64,000 nucleotides of DNA from Linnemannia elongata (Eukaryota; Mortierellomycota; Mortierellomycetes; Mortierellales; Mortierellaceae), in NCBI GenBank assembly GCA_036320915.1, contig JAXBDG010000023.1:558001-622000 (forward strand), written 5' to 3'. Shown here in pieces: positions 10,859-21,995 of this stretch. A model generated the notes under the pieces. That model was not told the origin of the DNA. It ran no database searches and saw only the letters and a list, made by a program, of their open reading frames with translations. The stretch's first letter is position 1. Each line of letters begins with the position of its first letter. The translations under genes were made by a program, and so were the position numbers.

Positions 10859-13392
10859 TCATGGGTTTCTATAAGGATTATGACCCTGACCATTTTCAGA
10901 AACGTCGACTTCAACCTTCCCAATCTCCTCGCTAGAGGAGTCTGCCACCTCCCAACCCATCCTCATCCTTATGTCCCCGCGCTTCTCCTTCTCCTTCTTC
11001 TCCTTCCCTTCGCCTTTCTTCTTCTTCTCTACATCATTTTTGCCCTTCTTCTCTTTCTCCTTCTTCTCGCTAACAGGCGACGACGATGACGAGGACGAAG
11101 GGGAAGAGGAGGATGACAGGGGATCAGCGAGTTTGAGGGGCGCTATTCCGACACGTTGGTGCTCCTGATCAAACACCACATAGTTGTTCTTGAGGAACAC
11201 GTCGCCGATGATCATGAAGTTTGCGCCACTCGGTTGCACACCCGAGAAACATAACCCAACCCCCTTCCCTCCCTTCCCTCCCTCACTCGCATCTTCATCA
11301 TCTTCGCCGTCGTCATTCTTGTGGGCGCCGCCAGAGGAAGAAGAAGAAGAGGGGGACTCGTCGGTAGTGGCAAGGCCAGAGGGTCGCTCAACGGGCTCAC
11401 GAACCATATCTTCAAACGGAATCGCGAACCGCCTCCCTTCAATCTGTAACTCGACTTTTGAACCACCATGTGTCTGACCCAGGTTACAAGGTACTGCCCA
11501 GGACTGGCCCATGATTCTTGCATTAGGGATCTGTGCGTGGATTGCATTCGCCAGGCGGAAGGGAGTAATCATCAGTGTCGTCCCTGTATCAACGATCCCT
11601 GCGATGTTGGATCTTTTCTCTGAAGAGGAGGACGAGGAGTTGGTAGGAGGGAGAGGGGACGACGGCGGTTTGGGAATGAGGTAAGTCACAGTCTTGACGG
11701 GCGTATAATCAACTCGTTGATCAGAGACAAAGACATTCTCGACATTGATCTGCCAGTACTTGGGTTTCGTCACATTCGTAAACACCAGCTCGTGTCCGTC
11801 TTCGATCCGGGAAGGGTCCCACCCCCCGAACAGGACCTCTCCACCTCCACCGCGAGAAGATTTGCCGAGATAGAAACTGAACATTCCTCGGTCGACTAGT
11901 CCTTGGGCTATCATGTTCTCAAAGACTGTCTTTGTCGGCACCACCGCCTTGGATGGAGTTGTCCCGCCACTGGGACGGGAATACGACGAGGAGGAGGAGG
12001 AAGAAGAAGAGGAGAGGGCACCAAAGGCAAGCCCCATAATACCGTCGATGGCTTCATCAAAATTGGCGCTCTCGCTCGTTACAAGCGCTAGTTCTTGATG
12101 CTGTACCGTCAACCCTCCCCTTCCTCCCTTCTTCCCCTCTCCTTCTGTTGTTGATGTTGATTCAAGTGAAGCGCCAAGTGTCACGTGATCCCGACCAAGG
12201 TATCCCTCTGCATGGGATAAGTCTCCGTAAGTGATGTGCCATGCATTGGGGTCATGAGGTGGTTTCGAGGACGAGTACCGAGGCCAAGCGCTTGTTGGTG
12301 ATGTGGTATTGATGGAGGAAGGAGCAGGCGTGTCGTCAGAGTTAAGACGAAATGTTGTAGAGAGGGAGGAGTCGTAGCGGGTTGTTCCTGAGCACTGGGT
12401 GCAGCCCTTGGAGGAGAGGATGAACCGTGAGGATCCTGTATCGAAATCGATCTGAGAGGGGGGAGGGGTGGGGAAGAAGAGGAAAAGGAAAGAAGAGAGG
12501 AAGTAGGAGGGGAAGTGGGAGGGAGAGTTGATTTGATCGATCAGTTGATGAAACGAACAAAATTGGTGGCAAAAAGAAAGGTAAAGTTGTCAGATCAGTG
12601 AACCTTTTTTTTTGTGAGAAGGGAGAGGGGAGAAGAGAGAGGGGAGAAGGGAAGGAGCGAAGGAGTGAAAGGGGAAAGGTTGGTTACCTTGAACGACTGT
12701 GGAGGTTCACCGACTAGGACTGTGCCATAGTACTATCACGGAAACATGACCATCAATAGATGTAAGTTTATAAGTCGAATGAAAAAAGTAGGAAAACATA
12801 ACTACAAGCACACTCATCATATCCTTTTCTTGTCTTTGTTTGTGCTACCTCTCGATCGAAATCAAAGTCCACAAGAGGAACCCTTGCAACCTTCTTCTCC
12901 TGGTTCTCATCAGCATCCTCGATGACACGCCCACGTTGGCGTCCTTGTGGTCCACCGCGCTGGTAAGGTTCAAAGTCGGTCGAGAGGCCATATTTACGAA
13001 GGGTGTGTTCCCACCGTCCGACCGTGGAGGGTCTTGTTAAGCCGACTTGCGTTGTTATCGGGATCCTGTTTTTTTGTTTGCATAGGAGAGACGATGTGAG
13101 GGAGGGAGAGAAAAGGTATGGAGGAGGAAAAAAAACAAGAAGGAGGATGGATTAGTCGTGTGTCTGTGTGTGATTGGAGAGAGGAGAGGGATCGAAAAAA
13201 AGGGTGAAGAAAAGGTGCGTGGAGTGATTGTGTGAGGAGAGCTGAACAAACAGAAGAATTTCCGAGGAAGATGAAATAGGGACAGACAGGAAAGAAAGGA
13301 ATGTCTTACTTGATCACGTCGTTGGCGTGCGCGATTGTAGTATGAGCGAGTACCAGCAGTAATGCGGACGATATCCCATAATTCAGCCGCAT
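10859..13392 (-). CDS. Secreted pepsin-family (A1) aspartic protease
   Basis: Four exons join in frame: 13392-13310, 13065-12849, 12732-12688 and 12451-10859, giving 645 residues. A signal peptide covers about residues 1-23 (ends AHAN). A pro-region (about 24-100) precedes the mature domain starting near YYGTVLVGEPPQSF. The first active-site motif is DTGSS (Asp ~119), flap WHITYGDLS, second motif VDTGTT (Asp ~403), and the late IIGDVFLKNNYVVFDQE. Intron 3 ends directly before the first catalytic motif. It is expected to cleave proteins outside the cell or in the vacuole. It is longer than pepsin because of Ser-rich inserts and a 60-70 residue Ser then Lys/Glu-rich tail; there is no GPI-type hydrophobic end. 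A TTATATAA box lies 320 bp upstream. Confidence 0.93.
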
Positions 13393-13713
13393 TTTGTTTT
13401 TTTTCTGGGGGTGTAACAAAACGGAGCAAGGGAGCGAGGGAGAAGGACAAGGAAAGATAGAGTCAAAGAAGGGTGTGTCTGAGCGCCAAGCGTGTTTTTT
13501 TTTCAGGAGGTGGTAGATCTGGTTTGAGAAGGAGGGGAAAATTGAAAATGAAGGATAGCAGGGGCTGAGGTAGATGAGTAAAAAAAAAGGTGAAAAGAGT
13601 GAGAGAGTGAGGGACTTCTCCTGTGCCTCTGTTTTTTTTTGTTCGCCTGAGCAAGGGTAAGGAGACGAGAGAGATTCGAACAATCAATAGCAATTGGGAT
13701 GCATGCACGACCG

Positions 13714-13722
13714 TTATATAAA
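13714..13722 (-). promoter_or_regulatory. TATA box (TTTATATAA) of the aspartic protease gene
   Basis: Minus-strand TTTATATAA about 320 bp upstream of the ATG at 13392, implying a longish leader. Confidence 0.45.
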
Positions 13723-15349
13723 GCTGTGATTCTAAATTCCACTCACAGCCACCATCACAACAATGACATATATGATGTACTATCTACAACGGGCCAGAGA
13801 AGCATAGAGTTATTCAGTCTCTTACACACTCGCACACATACACAGCACATCACCTTTCGTATATCTCCCCCTCCCCCTTTTTGTTATTCCGTAGAAGAGA
13901 AATATGTCGTTGGTCCCATTTCGTCGGTTTGAAGTCGATCCATGCAAAATTTAGATTTCTTTAAGGCGTCATTGCAATGAGAACTGGGCGTGGAGAAAAC
14001 GATGAACAGAGAGATAAAGAGATTGAAGGGGGAACTACTAAAAAGGACTCTATGAACCTAAGACACAGATAAGCATGAATGATCATGGTGTGTACTGTTT
14101 GGACAAAGAGGGGTGGAGATCCATGTTCTAGTTAGCGACCTCATTACTATGCAATGCTTTGCAACTTTCATCCCATATCGAGTCTTCAACTATAGACCAG
14201 ACAAAGACACCTCGTCTCTTTAACCAATCTAGCACTTTTGATCGTCTTCCTAATCAAAGTCCTCCTCACCATGATTCTAGGAGGATATGTAAGTATCGGA
14301 AGCGCTTCTCATGCAAGACTCGCACTCGACTCAAAGAGCACAAAACCCCCGACAACACGAAGAAGCATCTATGGAGGCCATGGAAACAAGCGCCTGGTTC
14401 GCTCTTGGATCGCATTATCAATGTCTCTGTCCCTCAGCGCAAGGCCAAGACCACACTAATCACAGCACTCCCACCAGTCTCTACATGGATAACATGGCCT
14501 TTGGTCAAGGCAATGCGGAGGGGCACCCCCACATGGACAATGAACGTCGGAACCATCAACGCCAATGTCAAGGGAGCTCTCAAGAAGGATTTCGAACCGT
14601 CATGAGCCGACAGGTTGTTGCCCAAGGTCAAGCCTTGAATGAAGGTGTAGTAAATTTATCATTCCTAGGCTCGATCTTTTGGGTACATCATCGTGGGGTA
14701 ATCTTTTCGGTAACGTGACTTTCGAGCTCATTCTCCTGGAATCATGATTTTTGCGCACAAGATGTGATAATGTTCCCCCATCTTTCAACAATACTCACCA
14801 TCAACACTGTTCAGCAACAACACGTATCACGCAACGATTCGGACAAGAACGTCAACTCCAACGAAATCAATGGCAATAATCAAAAAGGCAGTGGTAGTCT
14901 CTGAGAAGGCCAAGCATAGCCCATGTAGGGAATTCGGATTTCATGGATGCATGCGAGCAGGCTCCTCCGTGGGTACATGAGAGGCGCATAGGCTAGGCAT
15001 GGACGCTGGACGGTTTCTTGTTATGACCTCTCCATGGACTATTCCTTGGTTCATGGTGGTGCTACTGGTCACGAGCTGTTCCGTGTTGTTTGCTCCTTGG
15101 GTCTATGAAAGGCGTACACGCTAGGCGTGGGCGCTGGCTTGTCTTTCCGTATGATCTCTTCAAATAACCAAAGTGTCAAAAGCCGCGACTCAATTGGTGG
15201 TGCTGCAACCGATTTCGTCCTCTCGGAGATGGCTAAGGTGAACAAAAGTCTTCGCTTAACTGCGGTTATTTTCGCCGTCGGGTGACTGGGACTGCCATGT
15301 TCATGCGGGGCTGTGCCGACATGTTTGTTTCTTATTTGCTAACCATTAT
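13723..15349. other. Intergenic, weak or decayed coding traces
   Basis: No confident gene. Plus-strand frames at 14159-14718 are moderately long. One contains CKYRKRFSCKTRTRLKEH, which recalls a C2H2 zinc finger but lacks the second cysteine, so at most it is a relic. The right half carries the imperfect direct repeat annotated separately. Confidence 0.35.
14961..15161. repeat. Imperfect direct repeat of about 70 bp
   Basis: Copies at 14961-15033 and 15092-15161 share the order GCTCC, GGGT-TATGA, AGGCG, GCTAGGC and GGCGCTGG (with small changes), then TATGAYCTCT. They are separated by about 58 bp. This is an old tandem or segmental duplication of unknown role. Confidence 0.55.
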
Positions 15350-15760
15350 TCATTTTTTTACCCTTTCCTGACCTTTCCAGACCCACCTTTTAGGCAATGG
15401 GTCTTTTGGTGTCGACGAAGTATGGCATGTTACACTGATGGATCGAGCATGGATATGACTACAGACCGTGGATTCATGACGGCCGATTGAATGAGAAAGG
15501 GGCAGGAATACACTCTTTTTGGACGCGGAATGCATACTACAAGGAACACCACGTCGCCTACGACTCATCAGCACTGGCTCTTCGCCATGAAGAGCGCTAT
15601 CCATTTCCGGCATTCTGTTCGGTAAGATTTCTCTGTTAACAGTTATGAATGAATCGTTGGTCTTTCTCGTCAAGAAACGAAGGGTAAAGGAGCGAAAATA
15701 GGGGGCGTAATTTCGGTAGGCAATAAACCCGTTAAAAAAAATAGAAGAGGCGAAAACCAT
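15350..15760 (-). CDS. Hypothetical protein, 136 aa
   Basis: ATG-initiated single-exon frame with no recognised domain. It is Arg/Ser-rich, with an RRRR run at about residue 68 and a short hydrophobic N-terminus. It lacks similarity I can recognise and may be a chance frame; there is no clear TATA box. Confidence 0.25.
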   Translation of the reverse strand: MVFASSIFFNGFIAYRNYAPYFRSFTLRFLTRKTNDSFITVNREILPNRMPEMDSALHGEEPVLMSRRRRGVPCSMHSASKKSVFLPLSHSIGRHESTVCSHIHARSISVTCHTSSTPKDPLPKRWVWKGQERVKK

Positions 15761-15935
15761 TACTCCTTACAATTATGTACAGATGATATAGAAAGGGAAA
15801 CACCTTGCGGACCAATTTTTTTTTCTTTGTCTCAATGAGAGGCACCTACGCTTTACTTACGAAGGATGAAAGGAAAGGATGGAGAGGGAATGGAATGCCC
15901 CGTGGCACTGGCGAAATATAAATTATACAGGTATG

Positions 15936-16211
15936 TTACGTAGCCATTCCTTTTACCCATGGAATGCGAGTTGGTGGTTGTTTTTCGAGAACCAGCGAAG
16001 GAATGTCTTCGATTGGAATGGCAGGCTGGCTTGCAGAGATGTAGGGTGGTGATGTGGGTGCCGCGGCAACCCAGTTGCCGTTGTCGGTGTCTTCAGAGGC
16101 AGTGCCGCCAAGGGATAGAGCAGTTCAATTAAGAACCTGGCCTGGCTTAGCCACGATGGCCTTGCGCATGGCCAGAACCATGGTCAGGACGGCCAGCAAT
16201 GACTTGGTCAT
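15936..16211 (-). pseudogene. Small putative secreted protein interrupted by an in-frame TGA
   Basis: From the ATG at 16211 the frame reads MTKSLLAVLTMVLAM, a signal-peptide-like hydrophobic start. It meets TGA at 16127-16125 and then stays open for another 62 codons to TAA at 15936. The post-stop part is acidic and Pro-rich (for example SEDTDNGNWVAAAP and IPIEDIPSLVLEKQ), unlike random sequence. It may be a recently inactivated small secreted protein gene, a gene with an unseen intron spanning the stop (a GTTCTT donor candidate precedes it), or chance. Confidence 0.4.
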
Positions 16212-16636
16212 GGTCACATCCGTCCCCTCAGCCGGGAAGGAGATGAACCCTTCATAGAAGAGCTGGCTGAGCCGATTTGGCCTCTGGCGCAGAGTATACC
16301 AGTGACGGCGGGTCCTGAGATGGGCATACCATACACGACCAAGCAATCGCGGACATTCCCCATGGCAAGCTTGCGGATCTCGTCTCCTATGTCTCATCAT
16401 CTTGGCAAACTGACGGATGTGGTAAGAGTCTTGGCGAACAATTGCATTAGACGAGGCAATGTGATATGCCGTAACTTGGCACTCCACTGTACAATACGAT
16501 GGAAACAGCGTTGGACTGTGAAAGATAGCTTTAGTTATGAAAGAGGTTGTAGAATATATATCACTGTGACATGATCGGAAGGGACATATCACACATTGCA
16601 GGTATCCCAGACGCCACTCATCCTTGACCGCCCGTC

Positions 16637-17758
16637 TTACGCCTCCGACACCCTATAAACCAGCTTCTCCCCGCTAACGGCCTTACTTCTCAGTAGAGTT
16701 AGGGCGTTCTGCGCTCTCTCGACCATCGTCGCTCCTTCAACTACCCGCTGGTTGTTGGGCTTGATGATCCCTTGGGCCAAGAGTGAAGGTAAAATCTCCG
16801 GCTGCAACCTCTTCTTGAAGAACTCGTTCTGAAGGTAGAAATGTGTACGAACGCCGCGAACAATGGCACCGTCGGCCCACTTGCCTGGCAGACATTTTGA
16901 GACGTCCATCTCGTACACCGGCTCCTCTTCCTCGCTTGCGTCCTTAACTATGACAGGAAGCATGACGGCGACCCGGGAGCCTCTCTGAGCGATCTTGGCC
17001 AAGGGCTCCAGTGTGCCGTTGAGCGAGCCTATGCAATCCAAGATATAAGGTACCTTGGGCTCCTCCGCGTCCTTCAAGTAGTCCAGGATGTTGTCCACGA
17101 CATCAGATTTTCTGTAATCGAAGCAGACAGTCGCGCCGAGACTCTTGAGATATTCGTGGTGCTGACCGCTTGAGACGGTGAGAACATTGGCGTACCCCCA
17201 GTGCCGGAGAACCTGGATGGCAAATATGCCTACACTGCTACTGGCGCCCCAGATGAGGATAGGCTCGTTCACCGCCTTGGGTTTCCAGTTCTTTGGGATA
17301 GGCCATGGCAGCTCAAGCTCGAGGTCGGCTGTAACTGAGTGAAATACGGTGACCAAGTTCACTGGAACGGTGACAGCAGCCTGCAGCGGAATTCCTTCGG
17401 GGACTTTGGAGGCCAGATATGCGGGGATAGTAATGTACTGCTGTTGGTTCGCCTCCTTGCCGCCATGGAATGCAAAAACTGAGACGTGATCTCCGACTTG
17501 GAGGCCCTTGAGGTCGCCCCCGGAGCCAATAGCGACTACGGTTCCCGCAGCGCCACCGCCTCCTTGCGGGTCTGGATACGAGCTGATGAGAAGGCCACCA
17601 TCAGCGCGATGAAGATCCAGGGGTGAAGACGCGACCCATTGAACACGTACCACCACCTCGCCAGCGGCAGGGGGATGCACTGGGGTCGAGATCTCGATGA
17701 GGGGAGAGCGCTTGGCCGGTAGAGCGACGGCTTTCTGGGTAGACGGAAGGGTTGACAT
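16637..17758 (-). CDS. MDR-superfamily zinc-independent oxidoreductase (quinone/enoyl reductase type)
   Basis: Single exon of 373 residues. The start is the ATG at 17758 (MSTLPSTQKAVAL), because a longer frame begins only with TTG. It has a GroES-like N-terminal domain (PPAAGEVVVRVQW; GTVVAIGSGG; VGDHVSVFAF) and a Rossmann domain with IWGASSSVGIFAIQV at about residue 180, then SLGATVCFDYR and ILDCIGS. The zinc-binding cysteines of alcohol dehydrogenases are absent, which points to NADPH-dependent quinone oxidoreductase or fungal trans-enoyl-reductase-like members. Substrate unknown. It sits alone, with no biosynthetic cluster nearby. It is unrelated in orientation to the second MDR gene at 19723 and shows no obvious recent duplication of it. 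Confidence 0.88.
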   Translation of the reverse strand: MSTLPSTQKAVALPAKRSPLIEISTPVHPPAAGEVVVRVQWVASSPLDLHRADGGLLISSYPDPQGGGGAAGTVVAIGSGGDLKGLQVGDHVSVFAFHGGKEANQQQYITIPAYLASKVPEGIPLQAAVTVPVNLVTVFHSVTADLELELPWPIPKNWKPKAVNEPILIWGASSSVGIFAIQVLRHWGYANVLTVSSGQHHEYLKSLGATVCFDYRKSDVVDNILDYLKDAEEPKVPYILDCIGSLNGTLEPLAKIAQRGSRVAVMLPVIVKDASEEEEPVYEMDVSKCLPGKWADGAIVRGVRTHFYLQNEFFKKRLQPEILPSLLAQGIIKPNNQRVVEGATMVERAQNALTLLRSKAVSGEKLVYRVSEA

Positions 17759-19205
17759 GGTCAAGAAATGCGGATGGAGTTGGAGATAAAGTGAGTTGAG
17801 GGAAAGAAAGAGAGTTGTAGTGAACAAAGCAGTTGCTTAAATGCAAACCAAGAAATAGGGAACCACCGTACTTATAGATGGCAGTAGGCGACGTATTTGT
17901 AAGCGTGGTATTTGAAAGCATTGCGTGCTTTTTTAGGCGCTAATTACCGCGTGATTTCAACACGATGTACATGTACATGTAAATTTAGACATTACAAATA
18001 GTGTACTAGAGACGGTTGATGAAAGCAAAAAATGTGTCCTTTGGAACGCTTGGAGCTACCAAGGCTAAGAATTCGATAACGTCGTTTAACCCAGAAGCAG
18101 ACGTCCGTCATCAGAGCAATATCAGTATTTTCATGATGTCGTGCTTTACGCCACCTCTCTCCATCCCTGCACGTACGCAGGTTTTCCTGTCAAGTTTCTT
18201 AGGTATGGTTTGAATGTACTTTTCTTTGGGCTCTGTTGAATTTGGGCAGTGCTTAAATTCTTGGAAAATAAAATGCCACAAACAAACATGTACTGTACAT
18301 GCACATCACACTACATTCAGGAACGCAATTCGCTGAGGAAGAGCGCATTTACCATTGATGCGTGCGAACAATACACCCTCGAATGAAGCAAGGATTGAAA
18401 GAATTGACACTGAGGGATCAAAAAGTAACTCCACTATGAACGTTGGCTAAGCCAGTTAGTAACCCTTTGACCTTTTCATCCCTTGGTCGTTCTCATCTTA
18501 TTTCACCAATTGACTTTGTTGACTTTTAATCCCTTGATCTTCATGGGCGTTTCTTGAGGATAAAGTTATTTGCGCAGGGTTGTGAAACGTTATTTGCAAC
18601 ACCCTGTCGGAATAAGAAAATGCTTAAAGATATTTTTGACAATTTGCGCCCTTTTTATCAATACAGGGACTACGTGAACAAGAGCCTTATTTTTTTTTTT
18701 TTTTTTTGAGGGCGGGGGGTGGTGGGGACAAACCCAGAGGATGTACACAGTGCAGATTCAAAAAGAAAAAAGAAAAATAAAAGGCCAAAAAAAAGGTAGG
18801 GGAGACGGAAGATTTTTGTTATGGTCACCAGTAAAACAAAGGTCCAAGCTAGGTAAATAATGGATCGGTTTACATAAAGGTCTATCATTGGCAGTACGTC
18901 CATGGGAAGACAAGACGGATAAACAAAATGACCCTGTCGGTCATTAAAGGACACCCTGTGGAAAGCAAAAACATGTTTTAATTTTCGTGTTGCTCAGACA
19001 GTCTCTGTGAGAAAAAGGTCATACAACCCTGTAAATTTTTTTTGGGGGGCCCCATGTTAGCTTGTTTTCTTGATCCTCTTCTTTTTTGCGCTACCCTTAA
19101 TGGCTCTGGGTTATAATATTCTCCATGAACGCCGTTCTATCAGATGCGCCGTATGGGAAGCTCCGAACCCATCCCCTCCCCTTCTGCTCAATTTTTCACA
19201 CACTA
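17759..19205. other. Intergenic region
   Basis: Contains TGTACATGTACATGTA at about 17966-17982, a decayed 28S rRNA piece (annotated separately) and a T-run near 18691-18708. No gene seen. Confidence 0.5.
18360..18475 (-). pseudogene. Decayed 28S rRNA fragment
   Basis: The plus strand reads GGATCAAAAAGTAACTCC, then CTATGAACGTTGGCT and AGCCAGTTA. These match, with substitutions and indels, the complement of the 28S segment just 5' of the part kept in copies B-D. The 3' portion of the rRNA is not recognisable here. Confidence 0.6.
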
Positions 19206-19380
19206 GGGTGGGGACGGACAAAATCTTTCGCCTTCTTATGGGGTCACCTTTTCTTTCCCATTTTGCCCAAAAAAGGGAAGCGCTTCAAATGACGTCTTCA
19301 ATTGCGCTTCCCTTTTTTGGGCATAAGAGGCCAGAAAAGGTCACCCCATAAGAAGGCGAATGACTTTGTCCCAGTCCCTC
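19206..19380. mobile_element. 175-bp MITE with TA target duplication
   Basis: The ends are an imperfect inverted repeat of about 80 bp. The left arm begins GGGTGGGGACGGACAAA and continues TTCGCCTTCTTATGGGGT. The right arm is its complement, ending TTTGTCCCAGTCCCTC. Both arms contain CCCAAAAAAGGGAAGCGC near the centre. TA flanks both ends (19204-19205 and 19381-19382). There is no coding capacity. It is consistent with a non-autonomous Tc1/mariner-superfamily element. Confidence 0.8.
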
Positions 19381-19400
19381 TAGTGAACAATTGAGAGCTT

Positions 19401-19471
19401 TCGCTGCAAAGACGCCGTCGTTTGTGGAAATACTAGAATCGCTGCAAAGACGCCGCTGTTTGTGGAAATAT
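19401..19471. repeat. 38-bp tandem duplication upstream of MDR gene
   Basis: Two copies of TCGCTGCAAAGACGCCG followed by TTTGTGGAAATA, at 19401-19438 and 19439-19471, with a CG/CT difference in the middle. It lies about 250-320 bp upstream of the ATG at 19723, so a duplicated factor-binding site is possible. Confidence 0.7.
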
Positions 19472-19559
19472 GATGTGACAGACTGAACTCCTAATGGTTG
19501 ATAGCGGCGGAAAGTTCGAGCTGCGCAACTGTGACAGCGCATGCGCAGTCGGCGAAACT

Positions 19560-19567
19560 TATTTAAG
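19560..19567 (+). promoter_or_regulatory. TATA-like box (TATTTAAG) of the MDR gene at 19723
   Basis: TATTTAAG about 160 bp before the ATG, followed by a (CA)n-rich leader (about 19605-19678). Confidence 0.45.
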
Positions 19568-19722
19568 CAAGGACTGATCTTTTTTGATTTCTCCTCACTA
19601 TCTCACTCACACATTCGCACACATACACATACTCACACACATATACATACACATACACACACATACATACACACAACATCCCTACATTTTCACAAGACAT
19701 CAACAAGTACACTTTTCTTAAA

Positions 19723-21031
19723 ATGACCCCAGGCAAAATCGTCAGCAACACCCGCGTCGTCCGTGCTAGCTACGCTAACAAGGCACGAGTCACCACTGCC
19801 CAGTTTAGGGTGGAGGCCAACCAAGATATCGATCTGTCCAGTGTCAAGGAAGGCGAGGTCATTCTTCGTAATCTCTACCTCTCCCTCGACCCTTGTAAGC
19901 TTACTCCAGATATTTGTAGAATCTCATCCTTATATCCTGTTTGCACCTGTACAGGGCACCCTTTCCGTTCTAACGCCTCTCTCTCACTTTGGCTATTATA
20001 CACTGGTAGATGTACGCTTTACTTTAGACGAGACGGGAGGAGACATGCCCCAATCTTTTCGCCAACTGAATGACCCCTTCTACGGCCTCGGAGTCGCCGA
20101 GGTGGTCGCGTCTGGATACGAAAAGTACCCAGTCGGCACATTAGTTACAGCCAACACTGGATACGAAAAATTCACACGTATCTCTGGTTTGAACGACCCC
20201 AACACCCAATCAGATATTCGAGTCTTGCCCGCACATGCTCGCGATGAGTCGACGGGAGTACCCCTCTCGAATTATATCAGTGCCCTGGGTATGCCGGGCC
20301 TTACGGCCTTTGCTGGTCTCAAGGTGCTCGGAATCGAGCCTAAAAAGACCATCTTTGTAGGTTCTGCTGCTGGAGGTGTGGGGCAACTTGTGGGACAGCT
20401 TGCCAAGGTGCAAGGTCTTCGTGTCATTGGATCAGGTTAGTCTAAGAATCTTTTGCACAGAAAATTGGATTCTAAGGTTCAAGAATTGTCGATTTTGCAA
20501 CCATCGCCTCTTGCTGACAATTGTTGTTTTTTTTTTCGTAAAATAATAGCCGGTTCGGATGAGAAGGTATCGTACCTAATCGAAAAACAGCATTTCGACG
20601 GCGCTTTCAACTACAAAACCGAGGATGCACGCGAGGCCCTGACGAGACTGGCGCCCGAGGGCATTGACTACTATTTCGATACTGTCGGTGGAGAGATTCT
20701 CGATCTGGTATTGGAAATCATCAATGAGAAGGGTAAAATTTTATCAATCGGCATGGTCTCGCAGGAGAACGGCAAGGAGCCATACCCAATCCGGAACCTT
20801 AACGTTATTGCTCGCAAGGCCGTCTCGATCCTGGGATTCATTTACTGGCACCATCTTCAGTACTTTGCCAATGGAGAGCTGGATGATGCTGTGAGGCCGC
20901 TGTTGGAGCGGAAAGAGATTAGTTATAGGGAGGAGGTCTTTGAGGGGATCGAGAATGCCCCCACGCACTTTGTCAATATGCTGGATGGTAAATACGCTGG
21001 CAAAGTCATCATCAAGATCGCAGATTTGTAA
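19723..21031 (+). CDS. NADP-dependent MDR oxidoreductase (alkenal/prostaglandin reductase type)
   Basis: Three exons join in frame: 19723-19894, 20010-20435 and 20550-21031, giving 359 residues. Introns are 115 and 114 bp with GTAAGC/TAG and GTTAGT/TAG borders. The family mark LSLDP-Y spans intron 1. Next come GVAEVVASGYEKYPVGTLV, LGMPGLTAFAGL, the nucleotide-binding VGSAAGGVGQLVGQLAK, then GIDYYFDTVGGEILD and the C-terminal NMLDGKYAGKVIIKI. This order is typical of leukotriene B4 12-hydroxydehydrogenase / NADP-dependent alkenal double-bond reductases, which reduce reactive alpha,beta-unsaturated carbonyls in the cytosol. A TATTTAAG box and a duplicated 38-bp motif lie upstream. Confidence 0.92.
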
Positions 21032-21424
21032 ATGCCTTACAAATACAGAACGGAGGCACATACTTGTATATAAAGGCAACCTTAATCTATATCGACAGTG
21101 TGTTCGGGAAGCATTTAAAATGAGATGTGGAAAAATGAACATTTGTTTTGACCATTACTCCATGGGGATGCCTCCGATCTGCGTGCGTACCTTATATTCC
21201 CCGCCTCCAGGCATGATTACCCTATAGTAGCCATTGCCGTATCGACATTGGAAGGCAAAAGGCTGCCTTTTGAATAGTTCTTGTTAGGTGGTGAAGGGTT
21301 TTCTTTTTGTTAGATTTCTCCCCTTCAAGCTAGGGAAGGTTGTCGCCACAAACGTGCATAGGGGCTAAACCCGGCCACCCGCACGCACAATACGGTCGCC
21401 AGGGAACGGATTGAACTAATCTTA
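21032..21424. other. 3' flank, no gene seen
   Basis: Downstream of the MDR gene up to the start of 28S copy B. No supported feature. Confidence 0.5.
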
Positions 21425-21995
21425 AATAGCACTCCAAATGAAAGAGAGGAGACGTTCTTTGAACAAGGCTACACTATTTAAACTTCGTTCAAGCACCGTC
21501 GTCTGCAACGGGTTTATGTCTTTCGATATTTGAAATTAGCATTAGCTGGAACATTGCAAGACTTTTCATCTCTGCAACGTGACCTCGTGCAGTTTGAATT
21601 AGATCCTGAGGATTTATTTGTATTCAACTAAAAATGGCACAAGGTGGTAATCGTAGCGTTCTAGCACGGGTTCTGACTTAAAAGCGTTTATCCATAACAC
21701 AACGGATGATAGATTCGGGTCATTGCCTGCTCAGGCAGGCCCAAACACCAATTATTCGAATAAACAGTTCCTCCCGTAATAAGTTCAATTAAAATTGCAA
21801 CAACTTTTCATCAGTAGCGTTAAGTAACCTGTACCATGACGGCCTTAACCCCAGGTCTAGCTTCCTATTAGTGGGTGAACAATCCAACACTTACTGAATC
21901 TGCCTTAGTATGATAGGAAGAGCCGACATCGAAGAATCAAAAACAATGTTGCTATGAATGCTTTGATGCCACAAGCCAGTCATCCCTGTTGATAA
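21425..21995 (-). pseudogene. 28S rRNA 3' fragment, copy B
   Basis: On the minus strand it runs from near CAGGGAT-ACTGGCTTGTGG (about 21990) through the TTAGTGGGTGAACAATCC complement and the CAGGCAATG helix to the rRNA 3' end. It is more diverged than copies A, C and D and has a deletion/rearrangement near the 3' end (about 21455-21500). The T-rich extension and CTTAAATAG border are shared with copy D. It forms the first part of a duplicated block with the F-box/LRR gene at 22746. Confidence 0.85.

Noticed and set aside
14159..14718. Possible C2H2 zinc-finger gene
   Set aside because: CKYRKRFSCKTRTRLKEH lacks the second zinc cysteine and no partner finger or clear gene structure exists.
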